A stretch of DNA of 64,000 nt from NCBI GenBank assembly GCA_963808705.1, contig CAWEHB010000008.1, forward strand, positions 558,001 to 622,000, given 5' to 3'. Source of the DNA: JASHPR01 sp963808705. Lineage in GTDB: Bacteria > Actinomycetota > Actinomycetes > Streptosporangiales > Streptosporangiaceae. The notes beneath the pieces are model-generated. The model was not told the origin of the DNA and did no database searches. It worked only from the letters and a program-made list of their open reading frames with translations. The translations under genes and the position numbers were made by a program. Shown here one piece after another: positions 43,916-53,125 of the stretch; positions within the stretch are counted from its first letter, which is position 1; the number at the start of each line of letters is the position of its first letter.

Positions 43916-44394
43916 CGCGCCGCCTCGCCGACGTCGCGCCGCATCACCAGGGCGTCGGCGCCCGAGGGCTGGTAGTAGCCCTTCCTGATCCCGATCTGGC
44001 TGAAGCCGTACCGGTGGTACAGGCGCTGCGCCCGGGTGTTGTCGGTGCGCACCTCGAGGAAGACCTCCGTGCACCCCCGCTGCGCCGCCTCGGCCAGCAG
44101 CGCCTCGAGCAGCGCCGAGCCGGTGCCCCGCCCCCACCGGCCGGCGGCGACCGCCAGGGTGAGCACGTCGGCCTGGGTGGCGGCGACCAGCAGCCCGGCG
44201 TAGCCGGTGATCACGCCGTCCTCGTCGGCCACCAGGTAGTAGCGGCTGCGCGGCTGCTGCGCCAGCTCGCCCTCGAGCATCTGCCGGGACCACGCCTCCT
44301 GGCCGAACAGGGCATGCTCCAGCCCGAGCACCGCCTCGAGATCCGCCGACGTCATGATCCGTAGCGTGCTGCTCATCATGTGTCCCCCGCTCAT
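43912..44394 (-). CDS. rimI: Ribosomal-protein-alanine N-acetyltransferase RimI
   Basis: About 155-160 residues of GNAT fold: LRIMTSADLEAVLGLEHALF, YYLVADEDGVITGYAGLLVA, VLTLAVAAGRWGRGTGSALL (acetyl-CoA loop) and VFLEVRTDNTRAQRLYHRYG. It acetylates the N-terminus of ribosomal protein S18, or similar targets. ATG 44394 overlaps the tsaB stop (ATGA). ATGs at 44379 and 44376 follow GGGGGA at workable spacing and may be the real start. Tight overlaps on both sides place it firmly in the t6A operon. Confidence 0.92.
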   Translation of the reverse strand: MSGGHMMSSTLRIMTSADLEAVLGLEHALFGQEAWSRQMLEGELAQQPRSRYYLVADEDGVITGYAGLLVAATQADVLTLAVAAGRWGRGTGSALLEALLAEAAQRGCTEVFLEVRTDNTRAQRLYHRYGFSQIGIRKGYYQPSGADALVMRRDVGEAAR

Positions 44395-45092
44395 GCCGGC
44401 GTGACCCGCTTGGGCTGGCCCGGCACCCTGGCATCGGGCTTGCGCAGGTACAGCGGCTCCGGGGGCTCCGGCGGGCCGCCTTCCGCCAGCCGCTCGGCCG
44501 CGATCTCGGCGAGCTGCGCCGCATCGGGATAGCGCGGCGGGATCGGGCAGGCTCCCAGCTCCGGGTAGAGCACCGGCCCTTCGCCCGCCACCGGCCACGG
44601 CACCGGGCCAAGGGCGGCGGAAGGTGCCGTGCCGGGAGCCGCCGCGGCCAGCGCCACCTCGGCGGGAGAGCCGACGGCCGGCTCGCCGATGCGCCCGCCG
44701 GCCGGCGCATAGCGCGCCCAGTAAAGCTCCTTGCGCCGCGCGTCGGCGGCGACGATGAACTCGCGGCCCGCCGCGGCGGGAGCCGCCTCGCGCGCGATCA
44801 CGTCGAGGGTGCACACGCCCACGGCCGGGACGCCCAGCGCGCTGGACAGGACCCTGGCGGTCACCAGGCCGGCCCGCAGGCCGGTGTACGGGCCCGGGCC
44901 GGTCCCGACGGCGATCGCCTCCAGGTCGGTGCGCGTGGCGCCGCCCGCCGCGAGCACCCGCTCGATCATGGCGGCCAGCAACTCGCCGTGCCTGCGGGAA
45001 CTCACGGTGGTCTGGCCGGCGAGGACGCGCGACCCGTCGTGCAGGGCGACCGTCATGGCCGGGGTGGCGGTGTCCAGGGCGAGCAGCAGCAC
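44391..45092 (-). CDS. tsaB: tRNA t6A-modification accessory protein TsaB
   Basis: The 233-residue protein begins LLALDTATPAMTVALHDGSR and carries AIAVGTGPGPYTGLRAGLVT, LGVPAVGVCTLDVIAREAAP and FIVAADARRKELYWARY, standard for TsaB/YeaZ. It is an inactive paralogue that supports TsaD. The C-terminal third is Pro/Ala-rich and ends LYLRKPDARVPGQPKRVTPA, the usual conserved YLRxPDA tail. Its stop overlaps the rimI start. Confidence 0.95.
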   Translation of the reverse strand: MLLLALDTATPAMTVALHDGSRVLAGQTTVSSRRHGELLAAMIERVLAAGGATRTDLEAIAVGTGPGPYTGLRAGLVTARVLSSALGVPAVGVCTLDVIAREAAPAAAGREFIVAADARRKELYWARYAPAGGRIGEPAVGSPAEVALAAAAPGTAPSAALGPVPWPVAGEGPVLYPELGACPIPPRYPDAAQLAEIAAERLAEGGPPEPPEPLYLRKPDARVPGQPKRVTPA

Positions 45093-45138
45093 GGTTGACC
45101 AGCGTAGGTCACGCGGCAGCGTGGCTGGGCCGCACGGC

Positions 45139-46230
45139 TCAGCGAGTCCCGGCGAGCACCTCGTGCGCCGCGGCGAGCGCCGCGGCGCGCAGGGTGGCGA
45201 CCGGCACCGGCCGGAAGCCGCCGCCGTGCTCCTGGCCTTGCATGGTGATGTCGATGACCACGTTGCGGTCCCGGACCACCACCGTGACCTCGTCCGTGGT
45301 GGTGCCGGCGAAATGGAAGACCTGCAGCGCGGTGAACGCGTAGCGGCCGAGCCCGACCGCCGTGCCCAGCTGGGCCCGGGGCTGCCGGCTCGACTTGGGC
45401 GGGTTGCGCAGCCCCTGCAGGATCTGGCCGTAGGCGTCGGTCGCGCTGGCCGTGGCGCTGCCGTCCCCGCTGGCCAGCAGGCTCGGCGCGTACGCCTGGC
45501 TGCTCACCGTGAGCACCCGGAAGTTGGGGCGGTGATCCAGGGTCCAGGTGCACTCGCTCTGGGTGTCGCTGCCGAGGTCCTGCGATACCTGGGCGATCTT
45601 GCCCGGGAGGTACTGGCTGAGCAGCGCCGGGCTGACCGCGTCGCAGGCGTTCGGGACCGAACGGAACTCGCCCGGCTGGAACGTCGTCACCAGGGGAGGG
45701 CCGGCGACCACCGCGGGCTTGGCCCGGAACGGCCACGTTTTGGTGACCCACAGCGCCGCCGCCGTGATCGCGGCCACGGCCACGACCGCGCTGACGGCCG
45801 CGAGCAGCCTGCGCCGGGACTTCCTGGCCCGGGCGGCGGCCCGGCGGCCCCGCCGGACGTCGGTCCGGTCATCCCGCGGCCAGTCCTCGTCCTCGCGCGG
45901 CCAGTCGTCGCCGTCGCGCGGCCACTCCTCGTCGCCGTCCGGCCAGTCCTGGTCCGGGGACGCCACCCCGGCCCGGCTGCCGTGATCCGGGCCGCGCGGC
46001 GGCCGGAGCGCCTTGCCGCCGGGCCCGGTGGGATGGATCCCGAGCCCGGCCCACGGCGGCAGATCCTCGTCGAGGCCGTCATCGAAGGCTTCCAGCTGCT
46101 CCCACCGCTCCGGGCGCGCCCGGCTGTCGCGCCCGGCCCGGCCGCGACGGCCCGGCTCGTCTGGCTGCCCGTGGCGGCCGCCTGCGGGCAGCCCCGCAGA
46201 CCGGCGGGGCGGCGGATACCCCTGAGCCAC
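45139..46230 (-). CDS. Single-pass membrane protein with acidic WPR heptads and DUF3558-like exterior
   Basis: The 363-residue protein starts at GTG 46230 with GGAGG six bases upstream. The cytoplasmic head (about 130 residues) is rich in Arg, Gly and Asp and holds four 7-residue units of the type WPRDGDD (about residues 96-123). One helix follows (about 140-162, LAAVSAVVAVAAITAAALWV). The exterior part includes RSVPNACDAVSPALLSQYLP and SECTWTLDHRPNFRVLTVSS, resembling DUF3558-type lipoprotein folds with paired cysteines. It sits in the middle of the t6A/alr block, between tsaB and tsaE. Function unknown. Confidence 0.75.
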   Translation of the reverse strand: MAQGYPPPRRSAGLPAGGRHGQPDEPGRRGRAGRDSRARPERWEQLEAFDDGLDEDLPPWAGLGIHPTGPGGKALRPPRGPDHGSRAGVASPDQDWPDGDEEWPRDGDDWPREDEDWPRDDRTDVRRGRRAAARARKSRRRLLAAVSAVVAVAAITAAALWVTKTWPFRAKPAVVAGPPLVTTFQPGEFRSVPNACDAVSPALLSQYLPGKIAQVSQDLGSDTQSECTWTLDHRPNFRVLTVSSQAYAPSLLASGDGSATASATDAYGQILQGLRNPPKSSRQPRAQLGTAVGLGRYAFTALQVFHFAGTTTDEVTVVVRDRNVVIDITMQGQEHGGGFRPVPVATLRAAALAAAHEVLAGTR

Positions 46231-46345
46231 GGCGCGCCTCCGGGAGGGTTACGGGAGTGCTGGAACCACGAGCCCGGCGACGGCAGGCTAGCGCGAACGC
46301 CCGGGTCTGGTGGTGCGAGCGGTGCAGCGATCGGACTGAACCGAA

Positions 46346-46867
46346 CTATAGAACCTCGGGCCCGGCGGACAGGGCCAGACGCGCCGATTCGGTCTCGGCC
46401 GACCAGCGCTCGCCCCGGCCGACCAGCCGGACGGTGCGTACCTCGTCGGGTCCGGGCGACCCGCTCGGTCCCGCCATGGTGATCCTGACTTCCAGGTGGT
46501 TCTCCGCGAGATCCTCCACGAGGCCCTCGCCCCACTCCACGACCGTGACCGAGCTCTCCAGGTCGGTATCGAGGTCGAGGTCGTCGACCTCCGCCCGGCT
46601 GCCGAGCCGGTAGGCGTCCGCGTGCACCAGGGCCGGCCCGGCGCCGGCCGGCGGGTGCACGCGGGCGATGACGAACGTGGGCGAGGTCACCGGCCCGCGC
46701 ACGCCGAGACCCTGGCCGATCCCCTGCACCAGCGTGGTCTTCCCGGCCCCGAGCGGCCCGGTCAGCACCACCAGGTCGCCCGGGCGCAGCAGGGCCGCGA
46801 GCCGCCGTCCCAGGCCGCGCATCTGCGCCGCGGTGGGGACCCGGATCTCGGCCAGCACCGGCGGCAC
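46346..46867 (-). CDS. tsaE: tRNA t6A biosynthesis ATPase TsaE
   Basis: The 173-residue P-loop protein has LVVLTGPLGAGKTTLVQGIG (Walker A), PTFVIARVHPPAGAG and HADAYRLGSRAEVDDLDLDT (conserved HxDxYRL), then VTVVEWGEGL, the Walker B type WxE. It is the ATPase that cycles TsaB-TsaD. GTG start. One base separates it from the hydrolase gene. Usual length is near 150-170, as here, with a short extra C-terminal part. Confidence 0.94.
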   Translation of the reverse strand: MPPVLAEIRVPTAAQMRGLGRRLAALLRPGDLVVLTGPLGAGKTTLVQGIGQGLGVRGPVTSPTFVIARVHPPAGAGPALVHADAYRLGSRAEVDDLDLDTDLESSVTVVEWGEGLVEDLAENHLEVRITMAGPSGSPGPDEVRTVRLVGRGERWSAETESARLALSAGPEVL

Positions 46868-46868
46868 G

Positions 46869-47951
46869 CTACGCCGGGGTCGCGCGCGCCGCGGCGGCCG
46901 GCGCGCTGCGCGCGATCAGCTCGGTGATCGCGTGGTTCACGAGCCCGGGCCGTTCCAGGATGACGGCATGGCCCGCTCCGGGCACCCGGACCAGCTCCGC
47001 GCCGGGGATCTCGGCCGCCAGCTCCTCGCTGGGGGCGAGCGGGACCAGCCGGTCCAGCTCCCCGGTGATCACGGTCACCGGCACCCGGCCGAGGACGCCG
47101 AGCGCCGCCCGCTCGTCGTGCTTGAGCAGCGCGAGGTAGAACGCGGCCACCACCCCGACGGGGGTGGCGCGGATCACGCGTTCCAGGAACTCCACGACGG
47201 CCGGGCTGACCGCGGGATCGCCGAACGCGATGTACCGCGTGCCGAGGAACGCCAGGTCGCCGCCGACGTGGCGGACCCGCTCGGCCAGGGCGGCCCGGCG
47301 TCCGGTGCTGACCCCGCGCAGCACCGGCGGTGCGGCCTGCCGGGCGACCGGGCGCAGCGGCGCCGGGAGCCAGATGGTGGGGTCCACGCCGCCGACCGCG
47401 GTCGAGACCAGCACCACCCCGGTCACCTTCGGGCCGAACAGCTCGGGGTGCTGGCGGGCGAGCGCCATGATCGTCATCCCGCCCATCGAGTGGCCGACGA
47501 GCACGACCGGCACCGGGCCCGGGGCCACGGCCGTCAGCACCGCGTACAGGTCCGCCCCGAGCTGGGAGATGGTGCAGGACTCCTGGCTGCACTGGCCGGA
47601 CCGGCCATGGCCGCGCTGATCCCAGAAGACGAGCCTGGCCGCGGCGGCGAGATCCCGGCGCTGGTAGTGCCAGACGTCCTGGCTCAGCGTGTAGCCGTGG
47701 CAGAAGACGACCGTGACCGGGGCCGCGTCCGGGCCGTTGACCTCGACGTGCAGCGGCACCCCGTCGTCGGCGACCACGACGGCGGCCCGCCCGTGCAGCT
47801 GGCCGAACGGCTCGTCCGCCTCGGGATCGGGCTGCAGCCGCAGCCGGCCGACCGCGACCTTCTCCGCCGCGAGCACGGCTCCGGCTCCCGCGGCCACCGC
47901 CGCGCCCACGGCCAGCCCGGCGATGCCGGTGATCCGCCGCCAACTGGCCAT
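46869..47951 (-). CDS. Alpha/beta-hydrolase, membrane-anchored
   Basis: The 360-residue protein has one N-terminal helix (about residues 7-29, ITGIAGLAVGAAVAAGAGAV), then an alpha/beta fold: VTVVFCHGYTLSQDVWHYQR (oxyanion strand), VFWDQRGHGRSG, VVLVGHSMGGMTIMALARQH (nucleophile Ser), GELDRLVPLAPSEELAAEIP (Asp) and VPGAGHAVILERPGLVN (His). The hydrolase is regularly found between alr and tsaE in actinomycetes. The substrate is unknown. It lies three bases from the alr gene. Confidence 0.9.
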   Translation of the reverse strand: MASWRRITGIAGLAVGAAVAAGAGAVLAAEKVAVGRLRLQPDPEADEPFGQLHGRAAVVVADDGVPLHVEVNGPDAAPVTVVFCHGYTLSQDVWHYQRRDLAAAARLVFWDQRGHGRSGQCSQESCTISQLGADLYAVLTAVAPGPVPVVLVGHSMGGMTIMALARQHPELFGPKVTGVVLVSTAVGGVDPTIWLPAPLRPVARQAAPPVLRGVSTGRRAALAERVRHVGGDLAFLGTRYIAFGDPAVSPAVVEFLERVIRATPVGVVAAFYLALLKHDERAALGVLGRVPVTVITGELDRLVPLAPSEELAAEIPGAELVRVPGAGHAVILERPGLVNHAITELIARSAPAAAARATPA

Positions 47952-47954
47952 CGG

Positions 47955-49118
47955 TCAGTTCCCCCGTGCCGTGCCGGCCGCCAGGACGGGGTCCGCGGTC
48001 TGTGTTACCCCGGGGTAGGTCCTGGGCACCCGGCCGCCGAACCTGGTCACGATGTCGTAGGACAGCGTGCCGAGGGCGTCCGCCCACTCCTGCGCGGTCG
48101 GCTCGCCCGCGTCGCCCGGCCCGAACAGCACCACCTCGTCGCCGGGGGCCACGCTGGCGTCACCGAAGTCGACCACCACCTGGTTCATGCAGACCGTGCC
48201 GGAGATCGTCCACCGCCTCCCCCCGACCTGCACCTGTGCGGTGTTCGTGGCGTGCCGGGGAATCCCCTCCGCGTACCCGAGCGGCACCAGGCCGAGGGTG
48301 GCCTCGGCGCCGGTGGTGTAGCGGTGCCCGTAGGACACCCCGGTGCCGGCCGGGACCCGCTTGACCTGGACCAGCCGGGCCCGGATGGTCATCGCGGGCC
48401 GCAGCCAGTCCGGGGCGCCGCCGGGCAGCGTGGACAGCCCGAACACTCCCCCGCCGGGCCGGACCAGGTCGAACCGGGCTTCCGGCAGGGTGAGCGTGGC
48501 GGGCGTGTTGGCCAGGTGCCGCACCTGGGGCCGGGCCCCGGCCTGTTCGGCGAGCTCCACCGCGGCGCGGAACGCGGCCAGCTGGGCCGCGATCGACGGA
48601 TGGCCCGGGATGTCGGCGCAGGCGAAATGCGAAAAGATCCCCACGATCCGGGCCTGCCCGGCCGCCTCGGCGGCCCGCGCCGCCGCCACCACGCCGGGCC
48701 AGTCGGCGGCGGTCGCGCCGCCCCGCGACATCCCGGTGTCCGCCTTGAGGTGCAGCCGGGCCAGGCCCGCCCGCTCCGCCGCCGCCGCGATCTGGCTGAC
48801 CAGCGCGGCCGACCCGGCGGACAGGTCGACGTCGTGGCGGATGGCGTCCTCGTGCGGCGCGTCCGGCGCGCCGAGCAGGCACAGCACCGGCACGGCCAGC
48901 CCTGCCTCCCGCAGCGCCAGCGCCTCGGCCACGTGCACGACGCCGAGCCAGGTCGCGCCGCCGTCCAGCGCCGCCGCGGCGGCCGGGATCATGCCGTGGC
49001 CGTAGGCGTCCGCCTTCACGACCGCCATCACCTGCGCGCCGCCGACGTGCCGGGCCAGCGCGGCGACATTGTCCTTGATCGCGCCCAGGTCGATGAGCGC
49101 CTCCGGGTGACCGTCCAT
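47955..49118 (-). CDS. alr: Alanine racemase
   Basis: Start at ATG 49118 (MDGHPEALIDLGAIKDN), 387 residues; the longer in-frame frame crosses intergenic repeats and is not real. Catalytic Lys (PLP) in VMAVVKADAYGHGMIPAAAA, KADTGMSRGGATAADW, GIFSHFACADIPGHPS, and the catalytic Tyr in GTGVSYGHRYTTGAEATLGL. It supplies D-Ala for peptidoglycan. It begins the leftward alr-hydrolase-tsaE group. The upstream 276 bp hold two repeat families and no gene. Confidence 0.96.
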   Translation of the reverse strand: MDGHPEALIDLGAIKDNVAALARHVGGAQVMAVVKADAYGHGMIPAAAAALDGGATWLGVVHVAEALALREAGLAVPVLCLLGAPDAPHEDAIRHDVDLSAGSAALVSQIAAAAERAGLARLHLKADTGMSRGGATAADWPGVVAAARAAEAAGQARIVGIFSHFACADIPGHPSIAAQLAAFRAAVELAEQAGARPQVRHLANTPATLTLPEARFDLVRPGGGVFGLSTLPGGAPDWLRPAMTIRARLVQVKRVPAGTGVSYGHRYTTGAEATLGLVPLGYAEGIPRHATNTAQVQVGGRRWTISGTVCMNQVVVDFGDASVAPGDEVVLFGPGDAGEPTAQEWADALGTLSYDIVTRFGGRVPRTYPGVTQTADPVLAAGTARGN

Positions 49119-49394
49119 GAGGTCACAGTCTGCCAGTGCCAGCGGCGAGGGCCGACCAAGGGAAGCGGGATGGTGAAGCGGATGGGGAGGTGGGCCGGGC
49201 ACGCGGGTCCGAGCGAGCCAGAGGCCGCGGTGCCGCCTGGACTGAGGAGCGAGGGAGCTTGCGACCGAGCGACGAGGGAAGGCGGCGCGGTGAAGGGGGA
49301 TGGGGAGGTGGGTGGGGGCCGGCGGCGAGCGAGGGCGAAAGGGCGTCCTGGGGGGGTCGTCCCCCCGAGGCCAGCACTGTGATAGGCAAGCAGG
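49119..49394. repeat. 276-bp divergent spacer made of intergenic repeats
   Basis: Two G-rich units (49171-49199 and 49289-49319, both with GGTGAAG and GATGGGGAGGTGGG) flank an inverted copy of the TCGCTCGGTCGC repeat (49209-49281). Then comes a GGGGGGG-TCGT-CCCCCC hairpin (49350-49366). Promoters for alr and the S9 peptidase gene must lie in or beside these repeats. Confidence 0.7.
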
Positions 49395-51242
49395 ATGGTC
49401 GAGCTCATTCCCCGGCAGGTACTCTTCGGCAACCCGGAGCGGCTCAGCCCGCGCATCTCCCCGGACGGAACCCGGCTGGCGTGGATCGCTCCGCACCAGG
49501 GGGTGCTCAACGTCTGGATCGCCCCGGCCAGCGCCGGGGCCGGCGTGGACTGGGCGGCGGCGCAGGTCGTCACCGACGACACCGACCGCGGCATCCGGAT
49601 GTTCGCGTGGGCCCACGACGGCCGGCACCTGCTGTACCTGCAGGACACCGGCGGCGACGAGAACTGGCGACTGCACGATGTCGACCTCGAGACCATGCAG
49701 CGCCGCGACCTCACCCCGTTCGACGGCGTGCAGGCCCGGCTCGTCGCCATGGAGCGGAAGTTCCCGGCCGAGGTGCTGATCGCCCTGAACCGGGACAACC
49801 CCGAACTGCACGACGTCTACCGGCTTGACCTGGTCACCGGGGAGCTGGCCAAGGAGGTGGAGAACCCCGGGTTCATCGGCTGGATCGCCGACGCGCAGCT
49901 GGCGGTCCGGGGGGCGGCCGCGCCGCGGCCGGACGGGAGCCTGGTGTTCCTGGTGCGGGACACCGGGGAGGCGGACTGGCGCGAGCTGCTGATCATTCCC
50001 GCCGACGACGCGCTGACCAGCAACCCGATCGCGTTCAGCGAGGACGGCAGCTCGCTGCTCGGGGTCAGCTCGGTCGACGCCAACACCGGCGGGCTGGTCC
50101 GCTTCGACGTCGCCACCGGTGCGGCCGAGGTGCTGGCCTCCGATCCCCAGGCCGACGTGAGCGACGTGCGGATCCACCCGGACACCCGCGAGCCGCAGAT
50201 CGTGGCGTTCGAAAAGGACCGGTCACAGTACCTGGTCCTCGACCCGTCGGTCGCCGGCGACCTGGCGGCCATCCGGGCCCTGCACCCGGGCGACCCGATG
50301 TTCGTGGGCGCCGACGATGCGGACACGACCTGGCTGGTCGGGTTCACCAACGACTCGGGCGCGGTGCCGTTCTTCGCCTTCGACCGGGCCAGCAAGGCCG
50401 GCCAGTTCCTGTTCGAGCATCAGCCCGCGCTGTCGCGCTACGAACTGGCGCCGATGGAGCCGTTCTCGTTCACCAGCCGGGACGGCCTCACTGTGCACGG
50501 CTACGCCACGTTCCCGCCCGGCGCCGGCCGCTCCGGGCTGCCGATGGTGCTCAACGTGCACGGCGGGCCGTGGGCCCGGGACACCTGGGGCTTCGACCCC
50601 GAGGCACAGTGGCTGGCCAACCGGGGCTACCTGTGCGTGCAGGTCAACTACCGGGGCTCGACCGGGTACGGCAAGGCGTTCGTCAACGCGGGCGACCGCG
50701 AGTGGGGCGGGCGGATGCAGGACGACCTGACCGACGCGGTCGCCTTCGCCACCGGGCAGGGCTGGGCCGACCCGGCCCGGGTGGCCATCTACGGCGGTTC
50801 CTACGGCGGGTACGCGGCCCTGGCCGGCGCGACGTTCACCCCGGACCTTTTCTGCTGCGCGGTGGACATCGTCGGGCCGTCCAACCTGAAGACCCTGATC
50901 GAGACGATCCCGCCGTACTGGGCCCCGATGATCGCCCAGTTCCACCGGCGGGTGGGGGACCCGGCCAAGGACGCCGACTTCCTCTGGTCCCGGTCGCCGC
51001 TGTCCCGGGCGCGCGACATCCGGATCCCGCTGCTCATCGCCCAGGGCGCCAACGACCCCCGGGTCAAGCAGGACGAGTCAGAGCAGATCGTGGCCGCGCT
51101 CACCGAGGCCGGGATCGAGCATGAGTACCTGCTGTTCCCCGACGAGGGGCACGGCTTCGCCAAGCCGGAGAACCGGCTGCGCTTCTACGCGGCCGCCGAG
51201 CGGTTCCTGGCCCGTCACCTGGGCGGCCGCGCCGAGGACTGA
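49395..51242 (+). CDS. S9 family prolyl-oligopeptidase-like peptidase
   Basis: The 615-residue protein has an N-terminal beta-propeller part (repeated SPDGTRLAWIAPH, FAWAHDGRHLLYLQDTGGDE, FSEDGSSLLGVSSVDA) and a C-terminal hydrolase: LPMVLNVHGGPWARDTWGFD, YRGSTGYGKAFVNAG, IYGGSYGGYAALAGATFTPD (Ser near residue 467), ANDPRVKQDESEQIV (Asp) and FPDEGHGFAKPENRLRF (His near 585). No signal peptide, so cytosolic. It cleaves short peptides or acyl-peptides. It lies beside the MFS/MarR pair, inserted between alr and nnr. Confidence 0.92.
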   Translation: MVELIPRQVLFGNPERLSPRISPDGTRLAWIAPHQGVLNVWIAPASAGAGVDWAAAQVVTDDTDRGIRMFAWAHDGRHLLYLQDTGGDENWRLHDVDLETMQRRDLTPFDGVQARLVAMERKFPAEVLIALNRDNPELHDVYRLDLVTGELAKEVENPGFIGWIADAQLAVRGAAAPRPDGSLVFLVRDTGEADWRELLIIPADDALTSNPIAFSEDGSSLLGVSSVDANTGGLVRFDVATGAAEVLASDPQADVSDVRIHPDTREPQIVAFEKDRSQYLVLDPSVAGDLAAIRALHPGDPMFVGADDADTTWLVGFTNDSGAVPFFAFDRASKAGQFLFEHQPALSRYELAPMEPFSFTSRDGLTVHGYATFPPGAGRSGLPMVLNVHGGPWARDTWGFDPEAQWLANRGYLCVQVNYRGSTGYGKAFVNAGDREWGGRMQDDLTDAVAFATGQGWADPARVAIYGGSYGGYAALAGATFTPDLFCCAVDIVGPSNLKTLIETIPPYWAPMIAQFHRRVGDPAKDADFLWSRSPLSRARDIRIPLLIAQGANDPRVKQDESEQIVAALTEAGIEHEYLLFPDEGHGFAKPENRLRFYAAAERFLARHLGGRAED

Positions 51243-51315
51243 ACCCTTTCCCTCCTCCCGCGACTGCCCGCGAACTCTGAGCCTGGAAGGGACGGATGAA
51301 AAGGGTTCACTAGCA

Positions 51316-51350
51316 GCGGGCGGGCCCGGGAGGTGCCCGGGCCCGCCCGC
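51316..51350. terminator. Strong bidirectional hairpin between convergent genes
   Basis: GCGGGCGGGCCCGGG (51316-51330) pairs perfectly with 51336-51350 around AGGTG. It lies between the S9 stop (51242) and the MFS stop (51369). A second pairing, GAACCCTTT near 51241-51250 with AAAGGGTTC near 51301-51309, brackets the S9 end. Confidence 0.75.
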
Positions 51351-51368
51351 GTGCGTCGCGTTCGGGAT

Positions 51369-52964
51369 CTAACTGGGCATCGGCTGGACGCCCGCGAGAT
51401 CCTCGCGGGTGACGCGGACCATGACGATGATCACGATCAGCGCCAGCAGCATGATCCCGGCCGACACCTCGAAGCCGCGGGAGAACCCGACGGCCAGCGC
51501 GTGGTCGTAGATCCCCGCCTGTGCCACCTTGGCCTGCGCCGCCGTCAGGTGGACCGGGTGGCCGACCTTAGCCGCAGCCGCCCCGGCGGCCTGGGCCACG
51601 GCCGCCGCGTGCCGGGCGGTGTTGGCGACCACGCTCCAGGCCACGGTGCCGAGGATCGCGAGCCCGATCGCGCCGCCGACCTGCTGGCCGACGTTGGGCA
51701 GGCTGGAGGCCAGGCCCGCGTCCTTGTCGTCCACCTTGGACAGGGCGACCAGGGTGGCCGGCATGAACAGCAGGCCGAGGCCGGCCGCGGTCACCAGCAT
51801 GGGGCCGAGCAGGCCGCCGACGTACGTGCTGTGCTCATTGATCCGGGACAGCCAGAACATCCCGCCCGCCGAGATCGCCGTGGCGGCCAGCAGCAGCGGC
51901 CGGGCGCCGATCCGGGGGACCAGCTGGGTGGACAGGCCCGCCATGGCCATGATCACCACAACGATGGGCAGGTAGGAGACGCCGGTCTTCAGCGCGCTGT
52001 AACCCCACACGTGCTGCACGAACAGGGTCAGGAAGAAGAACATGCCGAACATGGCCGTACCGACGCAGAGCAAGACCAGGTTGGCTGCGGACCGGTTCCG
52101 GTTGCGGAAGATCCGCAGCGGCATCAGCGCGTGCTTGCTGCGCGCCTCGATCACGAGGAACGCGGCGAGCAGCACCACGGCCGCGGACAGCGAGGCCAGC
52201 ACCTTGGTGTCGCCCCAGTGCGAGACGCCGTTGGGGGTGGTGGCCGCGCTGGTCAGGCCGTAGACCAGCGCCACCAGGCCGAGCGTGCTGGTGATCGCGC
52301 CGGGCAGGTCGAACCGGCCCGGGCGGCGCTGCGACTCGCCGAGCACCCGCGGGGCCAGCAGCGCGACCATGATCCCGATCGGCACGTTGACGAAGAACAC
52401 CCAGCGCCAGGACGCGTACGTGGTCAGCACGCCGCCGGCCAGCAGGCCGACCGCGGCCCCGCCGATGCTCATGGCGGCGTAGACGCCCATGGCCCGGTTG
52501 CGCGGCCGTCCCTCCGGGAAGTTGGTGGCGATCAGCGACAAGGCGGTCGGCGCGACGATCGCGCCGCCGACGCCCTGCAGGGCCCGGGCCGCCAGCAGCC
52601 ACGTCTGCGAGGTGGCGAACCCGCCCAGCAGCGACGCCGCCGAGAACAGGATGATCCCGGCGATGAACACCCGTTTCCGGCCGAGGATGTCTCCGGCCCG
52701 GCCGCCGAGCAGCAGCAGGCCGCCAAAGGTGAGCGCGTAGGCGTTCACCACCCACTCCAGGCCAGTTCCGGAGAAGCCCAGTGCGGCCTGGATGTGCGGC
52801 AGGGCGACATTCACGATGGTCGCGTCGAGCACGACCATGAGCTGGGCGGTAGCGATGACGAACAGGGCCAGGCCGAGGCGGCGCCCGTGCTCAGGCTGGC
52901 CAACGGCACCGGCACCGATGGCGGGCGCTCGCAGGCGCCCGGTCTCGGGCTGTGCGGTAGACAT
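51369..52964 (-). CDS. MFS drug-efflux transporter, DHA2 (EmrB/QacA) type
   Basis: The 531-residue, about 14-helix transporter has LMVVLDATIVNVALPHIQAA (D1), GGLLLLGGRAGDILGRKRVF (motif A), ALQGVGGAIVAPTALSLIAT and GGAAVGLLAGGVLTTYASWR (motif C). The protein continues with FFVNVPIGIMVALLAPRVL. It exports drugs or toxins against protons. It starts 161 bases from the MarR stop, same strand, so the MarR protein probably represses it. The C-terminal loop AAAVAQAAGAAAAKVG is low-complexity. Confidence 0.93.
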   Translation of the reverse strand: MSTAQPETGRLRAPAIGAGAVGQPEHGRRLGLALFVIATAQLMVVLDATIVNVALPHIQAALGFSGTGLEWVVNAYALTFGGLLLLGGRAGDILGRKRVFIAGIILFSAASLLGGFATSQTWLLAARALQGVGGAIVAPTALSLIATNFPEGRPRNRAMGVYAAMSIGGAAVGLLAGGVLTTYASWRWVFFVNVPIGIMVALLAPRVLGESQRRPGRFDLPGAITSTLGLVALVYGLTSAATTPNGVSHWGDTKVLASLSAAVVLLAAFLVIEARSKHALMPLRIFRNRNRSAANLVLLCVGTAMFGMFFFLTLFVQHVWGYSALKTGVSYLPIVVVIMAMAGLSTQLVPRIGARPLLLAATAISAGGMFWLSRINEHSTYVGGLLGPMLVTAAGLGLLFMPATLVALSKVDDKDAGLASSLPNVGQQVGGAIGLAILGTVAWSVVANTARHAAAVAQAAGAAAAKVGHPVHLTAAQAKVAQAGIYDHALAVGFSRGFEVSAGIMLLALIVIIVMVRVTREDLAGVQPMPS

Positions 52965-53125
52965 GGCTGTCTCCTTGCTGAAGAGCGTGCGGATCTGACC
53001 TCGCGGCGGCCTCGCCGCGACGGTGAAGACTGATTGTGGGTGGATTGCTCCCGGATGACCCGGGCGATGGGCCCGGCCGGCCCTACCTGGCTGATCTGGC
53101 GGTCATCCGCCAGCCCCCGGCCAGG

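Noticed and set aside
49119..50177. N-terminal extension of the alanine racemase frame
   Set aside because: It runs antisense through the peptidase gene and the intergenic repeats. The racemase starts cleanly at ATG 49118.
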